This document shows positions 21,747 to 32,588 of a DNA stretch of 52,273 nucleotides, piece by piece (within the stretch, counting starts at the first letter, position 1; every line of letters starts with the position of its first letter). Origin of the DNA: Cytidiella melzeri (taxonomy: Eukaryota; Basidiomycota; Agaricomycetes; Polyporales; Irpicaceae); the NCBI GenBank assembly GCA_022592445.1, contig JABYQR010000313.1, forward strand, positions 1 through 52,273, given 5' to 3'. The notes below the pieces were generated by a model. The model made no database searches, was not told the DNA's origin, and saw nothing but the letters and a program-made list of their open reading frames with translations. The position numbers and the translations under genes are program-made.

Positions 21747-22200
21747 CAAGTTGATGAATATCTTTGGGTGTCCAAGAGGGCCCGCACCTGCAGAAACCAA
21801 CAAGAGTTATTGCATTCTGTACATCAGGTGAGCTCACAGACATACCGCCGTCGCATACAGCTTTCCTGCCCTTGACAACTCTGATGGGTTCGTTTGCAAT
21901 TAAATCCATTGCGCTCAGCGGCATCGGCTGCAGTTCCATTGCGGTCTGCTCAAAGCGAGGACTGGAGTGGCCTTGAAGATGGGGTGTCTGGCTAGTTGAC
22001 CATGGCAAAGCGTAGTTGGGTGATTGGGGAGCGACTGTTGAAGGTGAAGAGACAGCGGATGGGACTGAAGAGGAGGAAGAGGCCAAGCAAGCCAGAGGAC
22101 ACCGGCGTCGCGTCTGAGTTGCGTCTGAGTCACGGTGTTCACTGGGCGAGCAAGTTGCGCTCGCAAACTGCGAGTTGAACCGCCATTGACCCACTACAAT
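21747..22200 (-). pseudogene. NDUFS6 (complex I 13-kDa subunit) gene fragment
   Basis: On the minus strand, an exon ending at 21845 encodes SSPRFEQTAMELQPMPLSAM, DLIANEPIRVVKGRKAVCDG and an intron (21844-21788, donor GTATGT, acceptor CTGCAG). Exon 21787-21747 reads GAGPLGHPKIFINL and stops at a donor GTGCGT. This is the matrix-facing zinc-binding accessory subunit of mitochondrial NADH:ubiquinone oxidoreductase (NDUFS6), whose Zn site uses a CHCC set. The first Cys (VCDGG) and the His (GHPK) are present. The last exon with the CGYCG-type Cys pair is not found in the following 450 bp, so the copy cannot make a functional subunit. Upstream the frame is open and Ser-rich to about 22200, possibly including presequence, but the start is unresolved. 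It lies between the MULE transposase and the right inverted repeat, as expected for a captured host fragment. Confidence 0.82.
22101..22150 (+). repeat. Second copy of the 50-bp direct repeat
   Basis: About 90% identical to 21661-21710. It sits in the 5' part of the NDUFS6 fragment, so the first copy looks like a duplicate of NDUFS6 5' sequence placed beyond its truncated 3' end. Confidence 0.75.
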
Positions 22201-22298
22201 CACTATCTCGGCCACTTCCATGCCGCCATGCCGTGAAATTCACGTGGCTACATGTGACCTCCCAAAAAGGAAGGACGTTGTGCGGGCTGCCTGTCCAA
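22161..22298 (-). repeat. Right copy of the inverted repeat flanking the MULE region
   Basis: Reverse complement of 15613-15752 apart from scattered differences; read on the minus strand it runs from TTGGACAGGCAGCCCGCAC inward. The pair encloses 6.7 kb with the MULE, its insertions and the NDUFS6 fragment. Confidence 0.78.
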
Positions 22299-23083
22299 AA
22301 TGCTTACAACGGCCAAGACAACGTGTTGCGCGTGTAAGCGCTGCAGTTGAAAACCGAGAGGAGGTCCTCTCAACAGCACAACCTTTGGTGATTGGATAAG
22401 GTAAAAAGTGAGCTCAAGGCTGTTTTGGAGCGCAGAGTTAAACTGTTAAGGTCAAGACGAGGTAAATTAGCAGAAATGGCAGTCACTGGCATGGAGGTGA
22501 AGTTGTGTACTGCCATTGACAACAGCACACCATGGCCAGTATATGCAGGTCAAAGGTTCAATCATGCTGTGTTATGACTTGAAAGTAGATTCTGAGGTTT
22601 GTAATACATTTTTGAACGTGAAACGAAAGAGATATTGACTAAGGATGTGAGGAGGAGAACCGGTGCTTGGCGCATGTGGTTAGATGCCAGGAAGTGGGAT
22701 TGGTAATCAAAGTACGCGCGCTTCGCTCGCAATGAACACACTGGCAGATTTGAAGCGCTAGGCTCGTTCTCGGAGGCCAATATGTCATGGGTGACAAGAT
22801 CAACGGCGGTACATTACAGCCACTTCCATAATGATGGGCAGGCATGTGAATCACACAGAGGCAGACTATGAGCTGGGTGCCAATTCAAAGTCACCGACTG
22901 CCCTCTCCCTGCCAAATGCAGTGCGGCACTGCACTGCCGATCAATGTCTGACGTCTACGTATAACTTTTTTACAACCCACCCCAGTCTCGAACCAGACAT
23001 TAAGGGAGAGCACGGACGTTGCCAATGCTTCTTCCTTGTTTGGAGCGTGGAGTTCGAAAAAGACACAATACACCGCGCTCCTT
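22299..23083. other. No recognisable gene
   Basis: Short frames only (e.g. 22392-22577). A perfect 14-bp inverted repeat, ACCAGACATTAAGG at 22992-23005 and 23080-23093, overlaps the left end of the next element. Confidence 0.45.
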
Positions 23084-24112
23084 AATGTCTGGTGTAATTG
23101 GTCAGTGGCAGGTACCGCTCAGTTGCACATGCTCAAAATCGACATCAGCGGGTGCCTGACGAATTTCAAATTTTATTTTTTTGCGCCCACCACCTCGTGT
23201 TCCATCTCGTGCCATTGCCGCTGTCGCGCCCTCTTGTCTACCTCTTGTCCCTTGCCTCTTGCGTCGTTTTCCCATCTTTTGAAGACCTCGCCATCCTCAA
23301 AAATGAACACCGCAAGATCCCTTCAACAGACGCAACATTAGTCAAGAACAAGCATGCACAACCCTTGCGTAACGGTGCCTTGCACGGCTTGACTACGCCA
23401 CCACAACTTGATGATGGATACAGTACAACAACTATATATTGTTTGGTTCTGGTACCACCTCAGCCGGCACATGGAGATGAGCACTAAATGGTTGGTGAGT
23501 CCCAATTATATACATATTTATTTTGTCTAATAAACTCTGGATATGCCTGCATTGTGCTCAAGCACTGCGGGCAACGTGCTGGGATACTCAAGAACCGCCA
23601 CAGACCACCTCTGCGGACACAAACACGGTGTCACGGCACAAGGTGCCCTCAATGCCAACAAACAGGTCCTCAACAACGTTGAATCAAGACATTACCGTGA
23701 CTTGTGTTGCGCCTTGAATTGCCTCCCGAGAAGTTGCCGGAAGAATATCTTCTCGTGTACTGGCCATTTGCTTTCCGTGCATTTTTGAATGAGGGGACGA
23801 GTGGGGCAAGCCTGAATTGAGGTCGAGGGCTGAGCACTGGTTATCATTATCCGGCTGTCTAGTGCAGCCGAGAGGGAATTATTCTCCACTTAGGGTTGAA
23901 TCTTATTCAAAATTATTTGTCTGATATTAGCAGAGAGTGAGAATACAAATAACATATGTGAGAGACTGAAGGGGACTAGTAGTAGAGAGTACAAAGTCCC
24001 GAACGTGCATACAGAATTTGATAATGGGCGCTCAAGCACACACAACACATTGACTGGCGGGAGTCACGTGCGACTGAGCGGTACCCACCACTGACCAAAT
24101 TTACCAGACATT
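23084..24112. mobile_element. Possible non-autonomous DNA transposon, 1.03 kb
   Basis: Ends are inverted copies of ~48 bp (23084-23131 and 24065-24112) starting AATGTCTGGT and containing GGTACCGCTCAGT, roughly 85% alike by eye. The interior has no transposase; a C/T-rich leader-like stretch and small frames are seen around 23200-23490. No clear target duplication. Could also be an inverted segmental duplication. Confidence 0.5.
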
Positions 24113-24916
24113 TGCATACCTTGTTTTTTGTCTTTTTCAAACTCTGCTTTCCAAAACAGGTTTTGCAAACAGCTGGTTCCGAGACTAAACCCACCCAAAC
24201 TTATGCAAGTGGCTGTACATGGCGTGCTCACGCAGAGTCTGTGCGGGGAGATTCATGGCTGAGCGCAAGGAGCATCATTTGACTGCCGTCGCAGAATAGT
24301 CCTTCATTTTTTGGCCCCACCTCAGGCGGCTAGAGCTTGTGTGATACGACCCGAGGTCTATGGATGACAAGTTACAAAAACCGGATACATGGTGCATTGG
24401 TATATTCTGCAAAAGAAACCCTTGGGACATATTCATTTTGAGGGACTTTTTGGGTGATCTGTGGCCACCTTCTGCATCAGGAAATTGAAAAAGCACCCAA
24501 AGCGCAGAAGCCCAAAGTGGCCAAATCAGTGCCGCACGTCAGACCCGTATTTCCACGCAGAAAAGAGCATGGAAATGAACTATCATTGATGAGCTTCTCA
24601 AAATGAGTATGATGTGGATGCACCTTCTTTCAATTCAGTATCCATCTAGACACCCAATCAGTGATCAGTGCCCATTATGATCAAAACCTCATTGATTTTC
24701 TGTGGCCACTGATGGGACGACCATTGATGAATGCACATGAAGCGAGTTTGAGATAGTCAATTGACAGTATATACTGAATATTGCAAGCTTTGACTTGGAA
24801 CATACAAAATGAGAGAGCCTACTTATGGACACAGAGCACAGCACTTGCGTGTTTATGCAGACACCCATGGCTTGAGTATTAAAACTATATAATATAATAT
24901 GTAGTTTTCCACGCCT
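24113..24916. other. No recognisable gene
   Basis: AT-rich repeat-like DNA without a domain-bearing frame. Confidence 0.4.
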
Positions 24917-25438
24917 TGTTACAAGGACACTTCAAGGTAGCAGAGTTCCCACAGTCTTGATAAGGGAGTTATGCAGCCGTATATGGTAACTCCAGTAGTA
25001 ACCATCACATTAGCTGAGATGTACAGATATGGATTGTGTAGACTAAGTAGTATAGCACTATAGGAATACTGCACATATATGTACACCTGTGTTCTAGTAG
25101 CATAGGAAATGACATGGAAAGCACGTAGTACAACTCCAGAGGACGCCTAAAGTGTACATCTGAGGACAAGTACTAGCATGAGTCATTTACTCAATATGTA
25201 CGCCTCTGGTACAAGTGCTGAGTCTAGTCATACACTGAGTCATGCATTCATAGCATGAGTCATGCACTTAGTAATACAGTAGAATAGCTGAAGTAGACAT
25301 GTATAGTAGTTGCTTACATAAGTTGATACAGACATGTATATAAGCAGAGCTGCTGAAGCAGCAATAATAATAAGACTCATCTTCAAAGCTTAACAGCCTA
25401 GCAGCCTCTACCCCTCGCACACCACTTCCACTTTGTTA
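24917..25438 (+). mobile_element. Copia-type LTR remnant with primer-binding site
   Basis: From about TGTTACAAGGACAC to CACTTTGTTA, ending just before GGTTATGAGCCC (25439-25450), the same initiator tRNA-Met anticodon-arm primer site seen at 17367. TATATAAG is near 25337. The 5' boundary is inferred, and the 3' end lacks the usual CA. No gag or pol follows. Confidence 0.6.
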
Positions 25439-25450
25439 GGTTATGAGCCC
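25439..25450 (+). other. Primer-binding site, initiator tRNA-Met anticodon arm
   Basis: GGTTATGAGCCC, identical to the site at 17367-17378, followed by CGGC and a leader-like stretch with a possible donor GTAAGT near 25525. Confidence 0.7.
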
Positions 25451-26129
25451 CGGCTTTCTGTCTTAACTACATCCACATTCTCAACAACATCCATCAACCA
25501 GTATCCCCAAGCTTTCTCATAAGTAAGTTTCTCTACTTTACTTTGTTTGGCCACATAGTAGTAGTAGAGTTGTACTGGTTGACTGCCTCAGCTTTGAATA
25601 CAATTTTCACAACTGATCTTCTACAGCTAATTCCCTCACCTACTTACCCCTTGCATAAGCACCCCAAACCCAGCTGAATACTTGAGCTACCCTTGGTGGT
25701 TCTCAACTTTAACAAGTTGTGCATTACGCGGAATCTGCCTAATACACAGTGTAAAATGCGGTGGTGGAGGAACAAGCTCTCACTTGTACAAGTGGTAGAT
25801 TGGCGGAGTAGTACAATAGGAGGGTAGTGTTGAGTGGCACTCTGTGCTCGTGACTTAGAGGCCTAGGATCTTTGTGTTGGCACATGTCAGTCAGTCCTGG
25901 AATTAGAAATCACCGCTTGTTGTAGCTGTAGAATTTCTTGAGGCATATTGTCCACTTTTACTTTTGGTATCACAGAGATTGTTGACTTTCCTATACTTTG
26001 TGGTGTTTCTTACATGTGCCATTATGTTTTTGTTGTATCATACCAACTGGTAAAAGTCAAAGTTGCAAGTGGTCATACTTGTCTTGAATTGACATGGATA
26101 GTCCAACAGAGACCGGATTTTTCCAACAA
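25451..26129. other. Copia leader relic and unassigned AT-rich DNA
   Basis: Leader-like sequence after the primer site, then no coding sequence I can assign. A 64-codon frame at 25948-26142 shows no motif. Confidence 0.4.
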
Positions 26130-26914
26130 TGTTACAAGTTAACAGCCTTAGGCGCCTATCTAGAGCGCTTATTTTCCGGCTAGGAGTGTTACCAGACCTA
26201 ACCCTAACCCGGGTCACGTGACATCCTGCCTTATTTATCAATAGTCCAGACCCAAACCCTAGACTCAATCTGGAGCGGTTCCAGATCAACCTAGGCTACG
26301 GTTCTATTGTTCAACTTCCATTGATAGGGATTCCCCAGGGATTCCCCCAGTCCTTATTGTCCTATTGTCTTCCGTCTATTGTCTTTTGTCTATTGTTAGG
26401 GATTCCCCCAGTTCCTATTGTTCTATTGTTCCTGATTCTATTGTTCTATTGTCTGTTGTTCTAGTCCTATTGTTCTATGTACCCTGGTCCCTGACAGTTA
26501 CCCTGGTCTTTTATTGTTCTATTGTTACTCCAGCCCCACAAGTTACTCCAGTCCCTAGTGTGGGAACTGGTGCACAGACCACCCAGACACAGTATATATA
26601 GTACCCCTTACCCTCCCTGGTTCTGCATCTTGACCTCTTCGTCATTTGCACTGCCAGGTGAGTTACTCAATGTAACTTAGTATAAGCTTGATATTAACTT
26701 CGTCATTTGCACTGCCAGTATCCGGCCTCTGTGCCTGCTTGCCTGCTTATCATTGACTTTGACCTCGTTGTCGTCGTTGGAGATCTACTTCCACTCCCAC
26801 TTCCTCTCCTCTTCACCCTTGTTTAGGGTTTATCAGCATAGCAGCAGTCGCTCCGCGACATGAATCATTTGTGGAAAAGTTTTACTCACATTTTACTTTT
26901 CCATTAGCAATCCC
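26130..26914 (+). mobile_element. LTR of a third family (LTR-C), truncated or interrupted
   Basis: Probable start TGTTACAAGTTAAC near 26130. A low-complexity CTATTGTTC-rich tract spans about 26350-26530, and TATATATAG is at about 26593. After it an intron-like segment 26658-26718 (GTGAGT..CCAG) is flanked by two identical 21-bp copies of a CTTCGTCATTTGCACTGCCAG-type unit (26637-26657, 26698-26718). The 3' boundary is lost at the LTR-A start (26915). Boundaries are inferred from architecture only. Confidence 0.5.
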
Positions 26915-27633
26915 TGTCGTGGATGGCCCAACTAGCCTTTTTTTTGCAATTTACCTCCGGTTCTTACCTTGTTGCAACCCAGTTGCAACCCTCTCTGCGC
27001 ACGTCTATTAAGTGCCTGTATCACGTGGCTTAGGCGCTCTACATGGTCATGTTACTTGCTGCTACGTCACACTGGCACATGACTCAGCTTATGTAAGACC
27101 ACATGGCTACAACCACATGGCTCAGCCCATAGATAGGGTTTGACGTCATAGATAGCACTCACATGGACTCTTATTGTTCTTTCCCTATTTTTCTCTTTAT
27201 GGAAGAATGTTCTCACAGGTGTGGGAATGGAATACAATAGTTGGTCTCCTTTTAGATAGATTCTCTCACGAGTAGAGGTCTTGGCAGAGTCCAGACAATA
27301 GCTATTGTTCTCCTTTAGGTAGTTCTTTTGTTCTTCATTCACACAGCTTCTTGCAAAGCCTGCCCTTAACATGGTCTGTGTGCAGGTCCCTGAAGTCTAT
27401 ATCAACCGCTGCATGTACGCTCCAGCCCCCCAGCTCGACCTCTTGGTCTTTACTGGGCTAGGTAAGCAAACCCCCTCTTGTACAGTATCAATCTAATTTG
27501 GTCTTTACTGGGCTAGCAACTTGCATAAAGTTTGATAGCTGGTGAGAGCATTGTGCTTCAAGCCTGCCACCACCTCTTTGTTGTCATCAACACCATGTCC
27601 CTATTAGTTGTGTCGAGCCTTGTCTTCATGACA
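26915..27633 (+). repeat. LTR-A, 5' LTR of the truncated Gypsy element
   Basis: Starts TGTCGTGGATGG, ends CATGACA. Shorter than the other copies by internal deletion. The repeated TTGGTCTTTACTGGGCTAG unit and GTAAGC donor are present. Confidence 0.9.
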
Positions 27634-27786
27634 TTCGGTCGAGATCGTTGTGAAAACACTGGGTCCCCCATTCCCACTGTTATAAAAAGTTTATTCCTGT
27701 TTGACAAGTACATCTCCAGTCCTCTCATACCGTTGAGCTACACTTATGTCATCGGTTTCTACCCCCTGCGCGTTGTTTAGTGCCTA

Positions 27787-28500
27787 ATGACACGTGCCCC
27801 CATTTCAACAAGGACATCCCTACCACAGAGCCTTAGCTCAAGAGGTGCCTTCCACCATCTTTCCTTGACGCTCTCACTGCCAAGCGTAAGAGCAGTCAAC
27901 CTCACCACTGGTCTGACAAAGACCTTGTCAACGTGGCAAAGTACATGTCAAAGAAGCCACCTGTCAAAGGCATCACCCTCACTGTCCCCTCTTACAAAGA
28001 AAATTGACAACTTTGTGCTTCTGCCCGAGCATACAGAGAATGTGCGGCCGAAGAACGTGCTTGCACTCTAGCTGAGCAACATACCTACAAGCTGACTCTC
28101 GCTGAGCGGCTCGCCAAGCTTCCTCCACCCACTCCTGCTCCTGCTGCACCTAAACCGGTGTTGGTCAACTTCAAGAAGTTGTCACCAGTTGACCTCATTG
28201 GCATCTTTAGGCCAAAGCTTACTGCCGTCTGCACTTGCCTACAAGCTCTCACAGAGCTTCAGGAACTTCTCAACTGTGCAAACCCCAACCACCGCCGTGC
28301 ACTACTCCACCTCGTCAACAAAGTCAATCGCTTCCTCAACTGACTTGACAAAATTGCACCTGTCACAGCAGCCCGCAAGTGGCAACGCTTAGACTGGGGT
28401 TGCAAAGCAATTGGGAAGGTCTTGTTCAAGCAGCTTTGTAAGAACTATAAGCTTAATGCAGTAAATAACAATAGCTACTTTGAGTGGATCTAGACAAATC
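27787..28500 (+). pseudogene. Gypsy pre-gag / gag N-terminal region, degraded
   Basis: In broken frames it reads SQPHHWSDKDLVNVAKY, KKPPVKGITLTVPSYKEN, VLVNFKKLSPVDLIGIFRPK and HRRALLHLVNKVNRFLN. It parallels the 242-residue frame at 32589-33317. In-frame stops (for example within KEN-stop-QLCASA and FLN-stop-LDK) show decay. I do not recognise this domain; it precedes the canonical gag region. Confidence 0.75.
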
Positions 28501-28725
28501 CACAGTTTTGCCCACCACGTCTTGTAATAATTGTATACATTTCTTCGAGTCAAACACAGTTACCAACAACCACTTCTACAGAGGTCTATTCTACAAGTGT
28601 GACGACCAACCTTGTCCAGATTGATACACTCAGGCAGACTTCACTGAAGCCGTCAACAGCAAGTACTACTTTGAGCATCACCAGATGCTTAACAAAGACA
28701 ATTTACGCCTCATCACATCACAAGA

Positions 28726-29590
28726 CATGGATTCTAACCAGAGCCAGCAGAACGCTGCTCCTGACGCTGCTCCAGCTGCCGCTCCCAGCTTGAGCGCCCA
28801 GGACATTCTAAACGTGTTTGGCATTCTGACACAGAGAATGATGGACCTCACCAATTAAGTGGCTGCACTGACAGCAATTGCCACTGCCACTCATGTCTCC
28901 AGGGAACAGAGCCTTGTGGAGAAGCCGGTTTCCTTAAAAGGAAAGACATTGTTGGAAGCAAGGCTCTTCCGGCACACCTTCATAGTCTGGGCCCAAAATC
29001 AGGGCAAGGCTTTCTTCCAGCAAGACGCACAAGGACAAGTCCGGCTGGACAACAACGGCGCAAGGATCTTTGACCCTCATAAACTCATCACCAGCGCCTT
29101 GTCCTTCATGCAGGAGGATGCCGCTGATTGGGCTCGCCCTCACATCAAGGAATTGGGCAGTAGCAAACCAGCATTTGGAAATAGCTGGGATACTTTTATT
29201 GAAACATTCAAGGCAAAGTTTGAGCCTATTGACATGGTCACGGAGGCCAAAACCAAGGTTGCCGGCATGAGGCAGGGTAACAAGACGTTTGCTGCTGTTA
29301 CAATCCGGCCCAACCACAAGAAAAGGGACTCTAAGCACCCAGATGACCCGGTTTGCAACCACTGCAGTGGTACCAGTCATTGGGGGTCCCTGTTTGCTTG
29401 AAAAAGCTCCAAGGCGTCCCTAAGGGACAAAAGGTTGCAGTAACCTTGTCAACCTTGTTGACTGCTGCCACTACAAAGCAAGACACATCCGACAACAAAG
29501 ATGCTAAGATTGCTGCCCTCAAGGACATGCTGAAGCTTTGAAAGAAGCAAATGGACAAAATGGCGGCCAAAATCAACGCGGTGTTTTGAA
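28726..29590 (+). pseudogene. Gypsy gag region with internal deletion
   Basis: Starts MDSNQSQQNAAPDAAPAA; a TAA at 28856 interrupts it. It continues SLKGKTLLEARLFRHTFIVW, GQVRLDNNGARIFDPHKLI and WDTFIETFKAKFEPID (retrotransposon gag domain). After GNKTFA it jumps to NHKKRDSKHPDDPVCNHC, so about 400 bp present at 34125-34500 in the sister element are deleted, removing the first Cys pair before the zinc knuckle. Confidence 0.8.
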
Positions 29591-30104
29591 ACAGACTTGT
29601 GAAATAGCTGCAGCTGCGAGTCCCCTAGATACCCCATCCTTGTCTCCCTCATACTCTACCTCGTCCTCTGCCTTGTCTTCTTTGTGTACAAAGTCTATCC
29701 CCTGCCCATCGTCTATTATCTGCTCGTGTACTATATCGTTGCTAGATCGGCTGTCATCTTATTTCCGTGTACATGTACTAGTTAAAGGTCTGAATAGAAG
29801 CATTCGCGTTCCTGCTATGATTGATTCAGGAGCTACAGCTTTATTAATCAGTCACCAGTTTGTCAAGAAGCATAAGATTATTCAGCACCTGCTCAAAAGG
29901 GTCATCTCATTGCATAACATTGACGGAACTAAGAATAAAGCTGGCGGATTAACGCAATTCATTTGCCTTACACTCACAGTCGGAGATCACACAGAAAAGG
30001 CAGAGTTTCCTGTCATGGACTTAGGTCCAGAAGACGTCATTCTTGGGCTACCATGGCTCAAACACGTAAACCCTACTGTTAACTGGGCAAAAGGAGAATG
30101 ACAA
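29591..30104 (+). pseudogene. Gypsy protease domain
   Basis: Contains LVKGLNRSIRVPAMIDSGAT, the aspartic-protease active site with intact DSGA, then FVKKHKIIQHLLKRVISLHN and VILGLPWLKHVNPTVNW. Frame ends at TGA 30102; the element breaks off 26 bp later. Confidence 0.85.
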
Positions 30105-30130
30105 TTCCGAGCGGCTCGGAAGAATCTCCT

Positions 30131-30805
30131 TGTAACAGTAAGGGTTACACTCACCAGATAGTTGATAAACTTGAGGGGGAGATAGTGAGATAGAGAGTAG
30201 AGTGTTGGTGAGAGTGTGTACTGGGGAGTACGAAGTAGTCCTTGATCAACAGAGTGGATCAGACTGAGGGGATATGCCCTCAGGAGTGCCTCTATATATA
30301 CATGAAGGGGAGGACCCCAGGTACTACCCTAAGACCCCTAATACCTACATGAGTAAGCAAAGTAATTTACTCTACTAAGCATGCCCTATGCCCTAGTGGT
30401 GCCACTTCAATAATCAACCAATAGCAATTGTCCCCATGACCTGACCCCATGACCCAGTTCCAAGGCTAGACTTGTTCTAGCTTGTTCTAAGACAAGGCTA
30501 GACTTTTCCAGAAGGTTCTAAGAACTATGACATCATGTAATGGAATGTTCTATACTATGACATCATAGTTCCAGCATGTTCCACAAGGTTCCAGAGAGTT
30601 CTATCATGTGATACACAGATAAGGAAAGGAGTGCATCAGCGCATCAGAGACAGAAGGCACATCAGCGCATCAATTGATAGGCACTGAGAATAAGCGCCTG
30701 ATAAGCGCCAGATAAGCGCTGGATAAGCGCCTAAATAGACGCCGGATAAGCGCTGGATAAATGCCTGATAAGTGCTTAAATATTCCCAATGATACCGTTG
30801 CCTGG
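30131..30805 (-). mobile_element. LTR-B copy, reversed, 5' end missing
   Basis: Reverse complement of about 39611-40254, except that the first ~36 bp of the LTR are missing where LTR-A begins at 30806. Read on the minus strand it ends GTGAGTGTAACC..TGTTACA at 30131. It contains TATATATAG near 30290 and a cluster of TAAGCGCC/TAAGCGCT repeats at about 30690-30780. Confidence 0.85.
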
Positions 30806-31562
30806 TGTCGGGATGGCCCGACTAGCCCTTAATTTTCGCAATTTACCTCTTGTTTTTATCTGTAAAATTCCGGGCTGCAGCTCAGTTGCAACCTTCTCTG
30901 CATAAACTCCCTTTCCACGTCTATTAAGCGCCCGTATCACGTGGCTTAGACGCTCCACATGGTTACATTACTTGCTACTACGTCACACTGGCATGTGACT
31001 TAGCTTAAGTAAGACCATATTGCTACAAGCACGTGGCTCAGCCCATAGCTAGGGTTTGACTTCATAGATACTGTTCACATGGGCTCCTTATTGTTCTTTC
31101 CCTATTGTTCTCTTTATGGAAGGATGTTCTCACAGGTGTGGGAATGGAATACAATAGTTGGTCTCCTTTTAAATAGATTCTCTCACGAGTAGAGTTCTTT
31201 GCAAGGTCTAGACAATAGCTATTGTTCTCCTTTAGGTAGTTCTTTTTTTCTTTATTCATACGGCTTCTTGCAAAGCCTGCCCTCAACATGGTCTGTGCGC
31301 AGGTCCCTTAAGTCTATATAAGATGCTGCATGTACGCTCCTAGCCCCCCATCTTGATCTCTTGGTCTTTACGGGGCTAGGTAAGCAAACCCCTCTTGTAC
31401 TACATAGCTGGTAGTCACAATACTAAGTTGGTCTTTACTGGGCTAGACATCTGCATAAGGTTTATAACTGGTGAGAGTATTGAGCTTCACGCCTACCACC
31501 ACCACTTTGCCGTCATCCACTTCGTGTCCCTGTTTGTCACTTCGAGCCTTGTCTCCGTGTCA
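30806..31562 (+). repeat. LTR-A, 5' LTR of the chromodomain Gypsy element
   Basis: Starts TGTCGGGATGG, ends CCGTGTCA. It has TATATAAG near 31314 and the duplicated GGTCTTTAC(T/G)GGGCTAG unit around a GTAAGC donor. Confidence 0.92.
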
Positions 31563-31576
31563 TTAGGTTGAGATTG
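31563..31576 (+). other. Self-priming type primer-binding site
   Basis: TTAGGTTGAGATTG follows the LTR. Other copies (27634 and 32440) keep AGGTCGAGAT, the reverse complement of ATCTCGACCT. That motif lies 34-35 bp after the LTR TATA box (19769, 39209), at the predicted RNA 5' end. This matches the Tf1/sushi self-priming scheme, not a tRNA site. Confidence 0.65.
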
Positions 31577-31707
31577 TTGTGAAACCCTGGGTTCCCCATT
31601 CCCACCATTTAAAAAAGTTTATTCCTGTTTGCCAAGTACGTCTCCGGTCATTCCATACCATTGAGCTACTACTTACGTCGTGTGTTTCTACTCCCTGCAT
31701 TGTTCAA

Positions 31708-32290
31708 TGCCCAAGGACACGTGCACCCGTTTTTCCAAGGACCTCTCTACAAACGAGCCTCAGCTCAAGAGGTGCCTCCCCCCATCTTTCCTCAACGCTC
31801 TCGTTGCCAAACGTAAGAGTGGTCAACCTCATCACTGGTCTGACAAAGACCTCGTCAACGTTGCGAAGTACGTATCAAAGAAGCCGCCTGTCAAAGGCAT
31901 CACCCTCACCGTTCCCTCTTACAAGGAAAATCAACAACTTCGTGCTTCTGCCCGAGTATACGGAGAACGTGCAGCCGAGGAACGTTCTCGAAATCTTGCT
32001 GAGCAACAGACTCACAAGCCTACTCTTGCTGAGCGGCTCACCAAGCTTCCTCCGCCCACTCCTGCTCCCGCTGCACCCAAACTGGTATTGATAGACTTCA
32101 AGAAGTTATCACCGGTTGACCTCACCGGCATCTTCAGGCCAAAGCTTACCGCTGTCTGTACCCGCTTACAAGCTCTCACAGAGCTTCAAGAACTCCTCAA
32201 CTGCGCAGAGCCTGACCACCGCTGTGCACTATTCCAGCTCATGAACAAAGTCAATCGCTTCCTCAACCAACTTGACGAGGTTGCACCGGT
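31708..32290 (+). pseudogene. Pre-gag domain, first copy, truncated
   Basis: Open from MPKDTCTRFSKDLSTNEPQL through LKRCLPPSFLNAL and SPVDLTGIFRPKLTAVCTRL to FLNQLDEVAPV. It then runs into a partial LTR (from 32291) instead of the expected continuation TA-R-W-LDWGCKA seen at 33175. It is the upstream partner of a tandem duplication of U5, primer site and gag N-terminus. Confidence 0.82.
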
Positions 32291-32439
32291 TGTATCAATC
32301 TAACTTGGTCTTTACTGGGCTAGATACCTGTATAAGGTTTATAGTTGGTGAGAGCATTGTGCTATACGCCTGCCACCACCTCGTTGTTGTCTTCCACTCT
32401 GTGTCCCTAGTTGCTACATCGAGCTCCGTCTCCGAGACA
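32291..32439 (+). repeat. Partial LTR-A (R/U5 end) inside the Gypsy element
   Basis: Begins mid-way through the LTR leader at TATCAATCTAACTTGGTC and ends CGAGACA. It is followed by an intact primer site TTAGGTCGAGATCG (32440-32453). Confidence 0.88.
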
Positions 32440-32588
32440 TTAGGTCGAGATCGTTGTGTAAACCCTGGGTTCCCCCATTCCCACCGTTTTAAAAAAAGTT
32501 TATTCCTGTTTGACGAGTATGTCTCCGGTCTCTTCATACCGTTAATCTACGCTTACGTCGTCCGTTTCTACCCCCTGCGCGTTGTTTA

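Larger units (their letters stand above)
26915..30130 (+). mobile_element. Truncated Gypsy element, 5' LTR-A to protease
   Basis: LTR-A (26915-27633), primer site GGTCGAGATCG right after it, degraded gag and protease frames. Then it breaks off at AATCTCCT where LTR-B begins (30131). The same AATCTCCT in the related element (about 35333) is followed by GATGAACC, which marks this as the point of interruption. Reverse transcriptase, RNase H and integrase are missing. Confidence 0.85.

Noticed and set aside
26195..26215. Telomere-like CCTAACCCTAACCC
   Set aside because: Only about two repeat units within LTR-C; not a telomere or a meaningful interstitial array.
30690..30780. TAAGCGCC/TAAGCGCT short repeats as a separate satellite
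   Set aside because: They are part of LTR-B and recur in the copy at 39640-39695.
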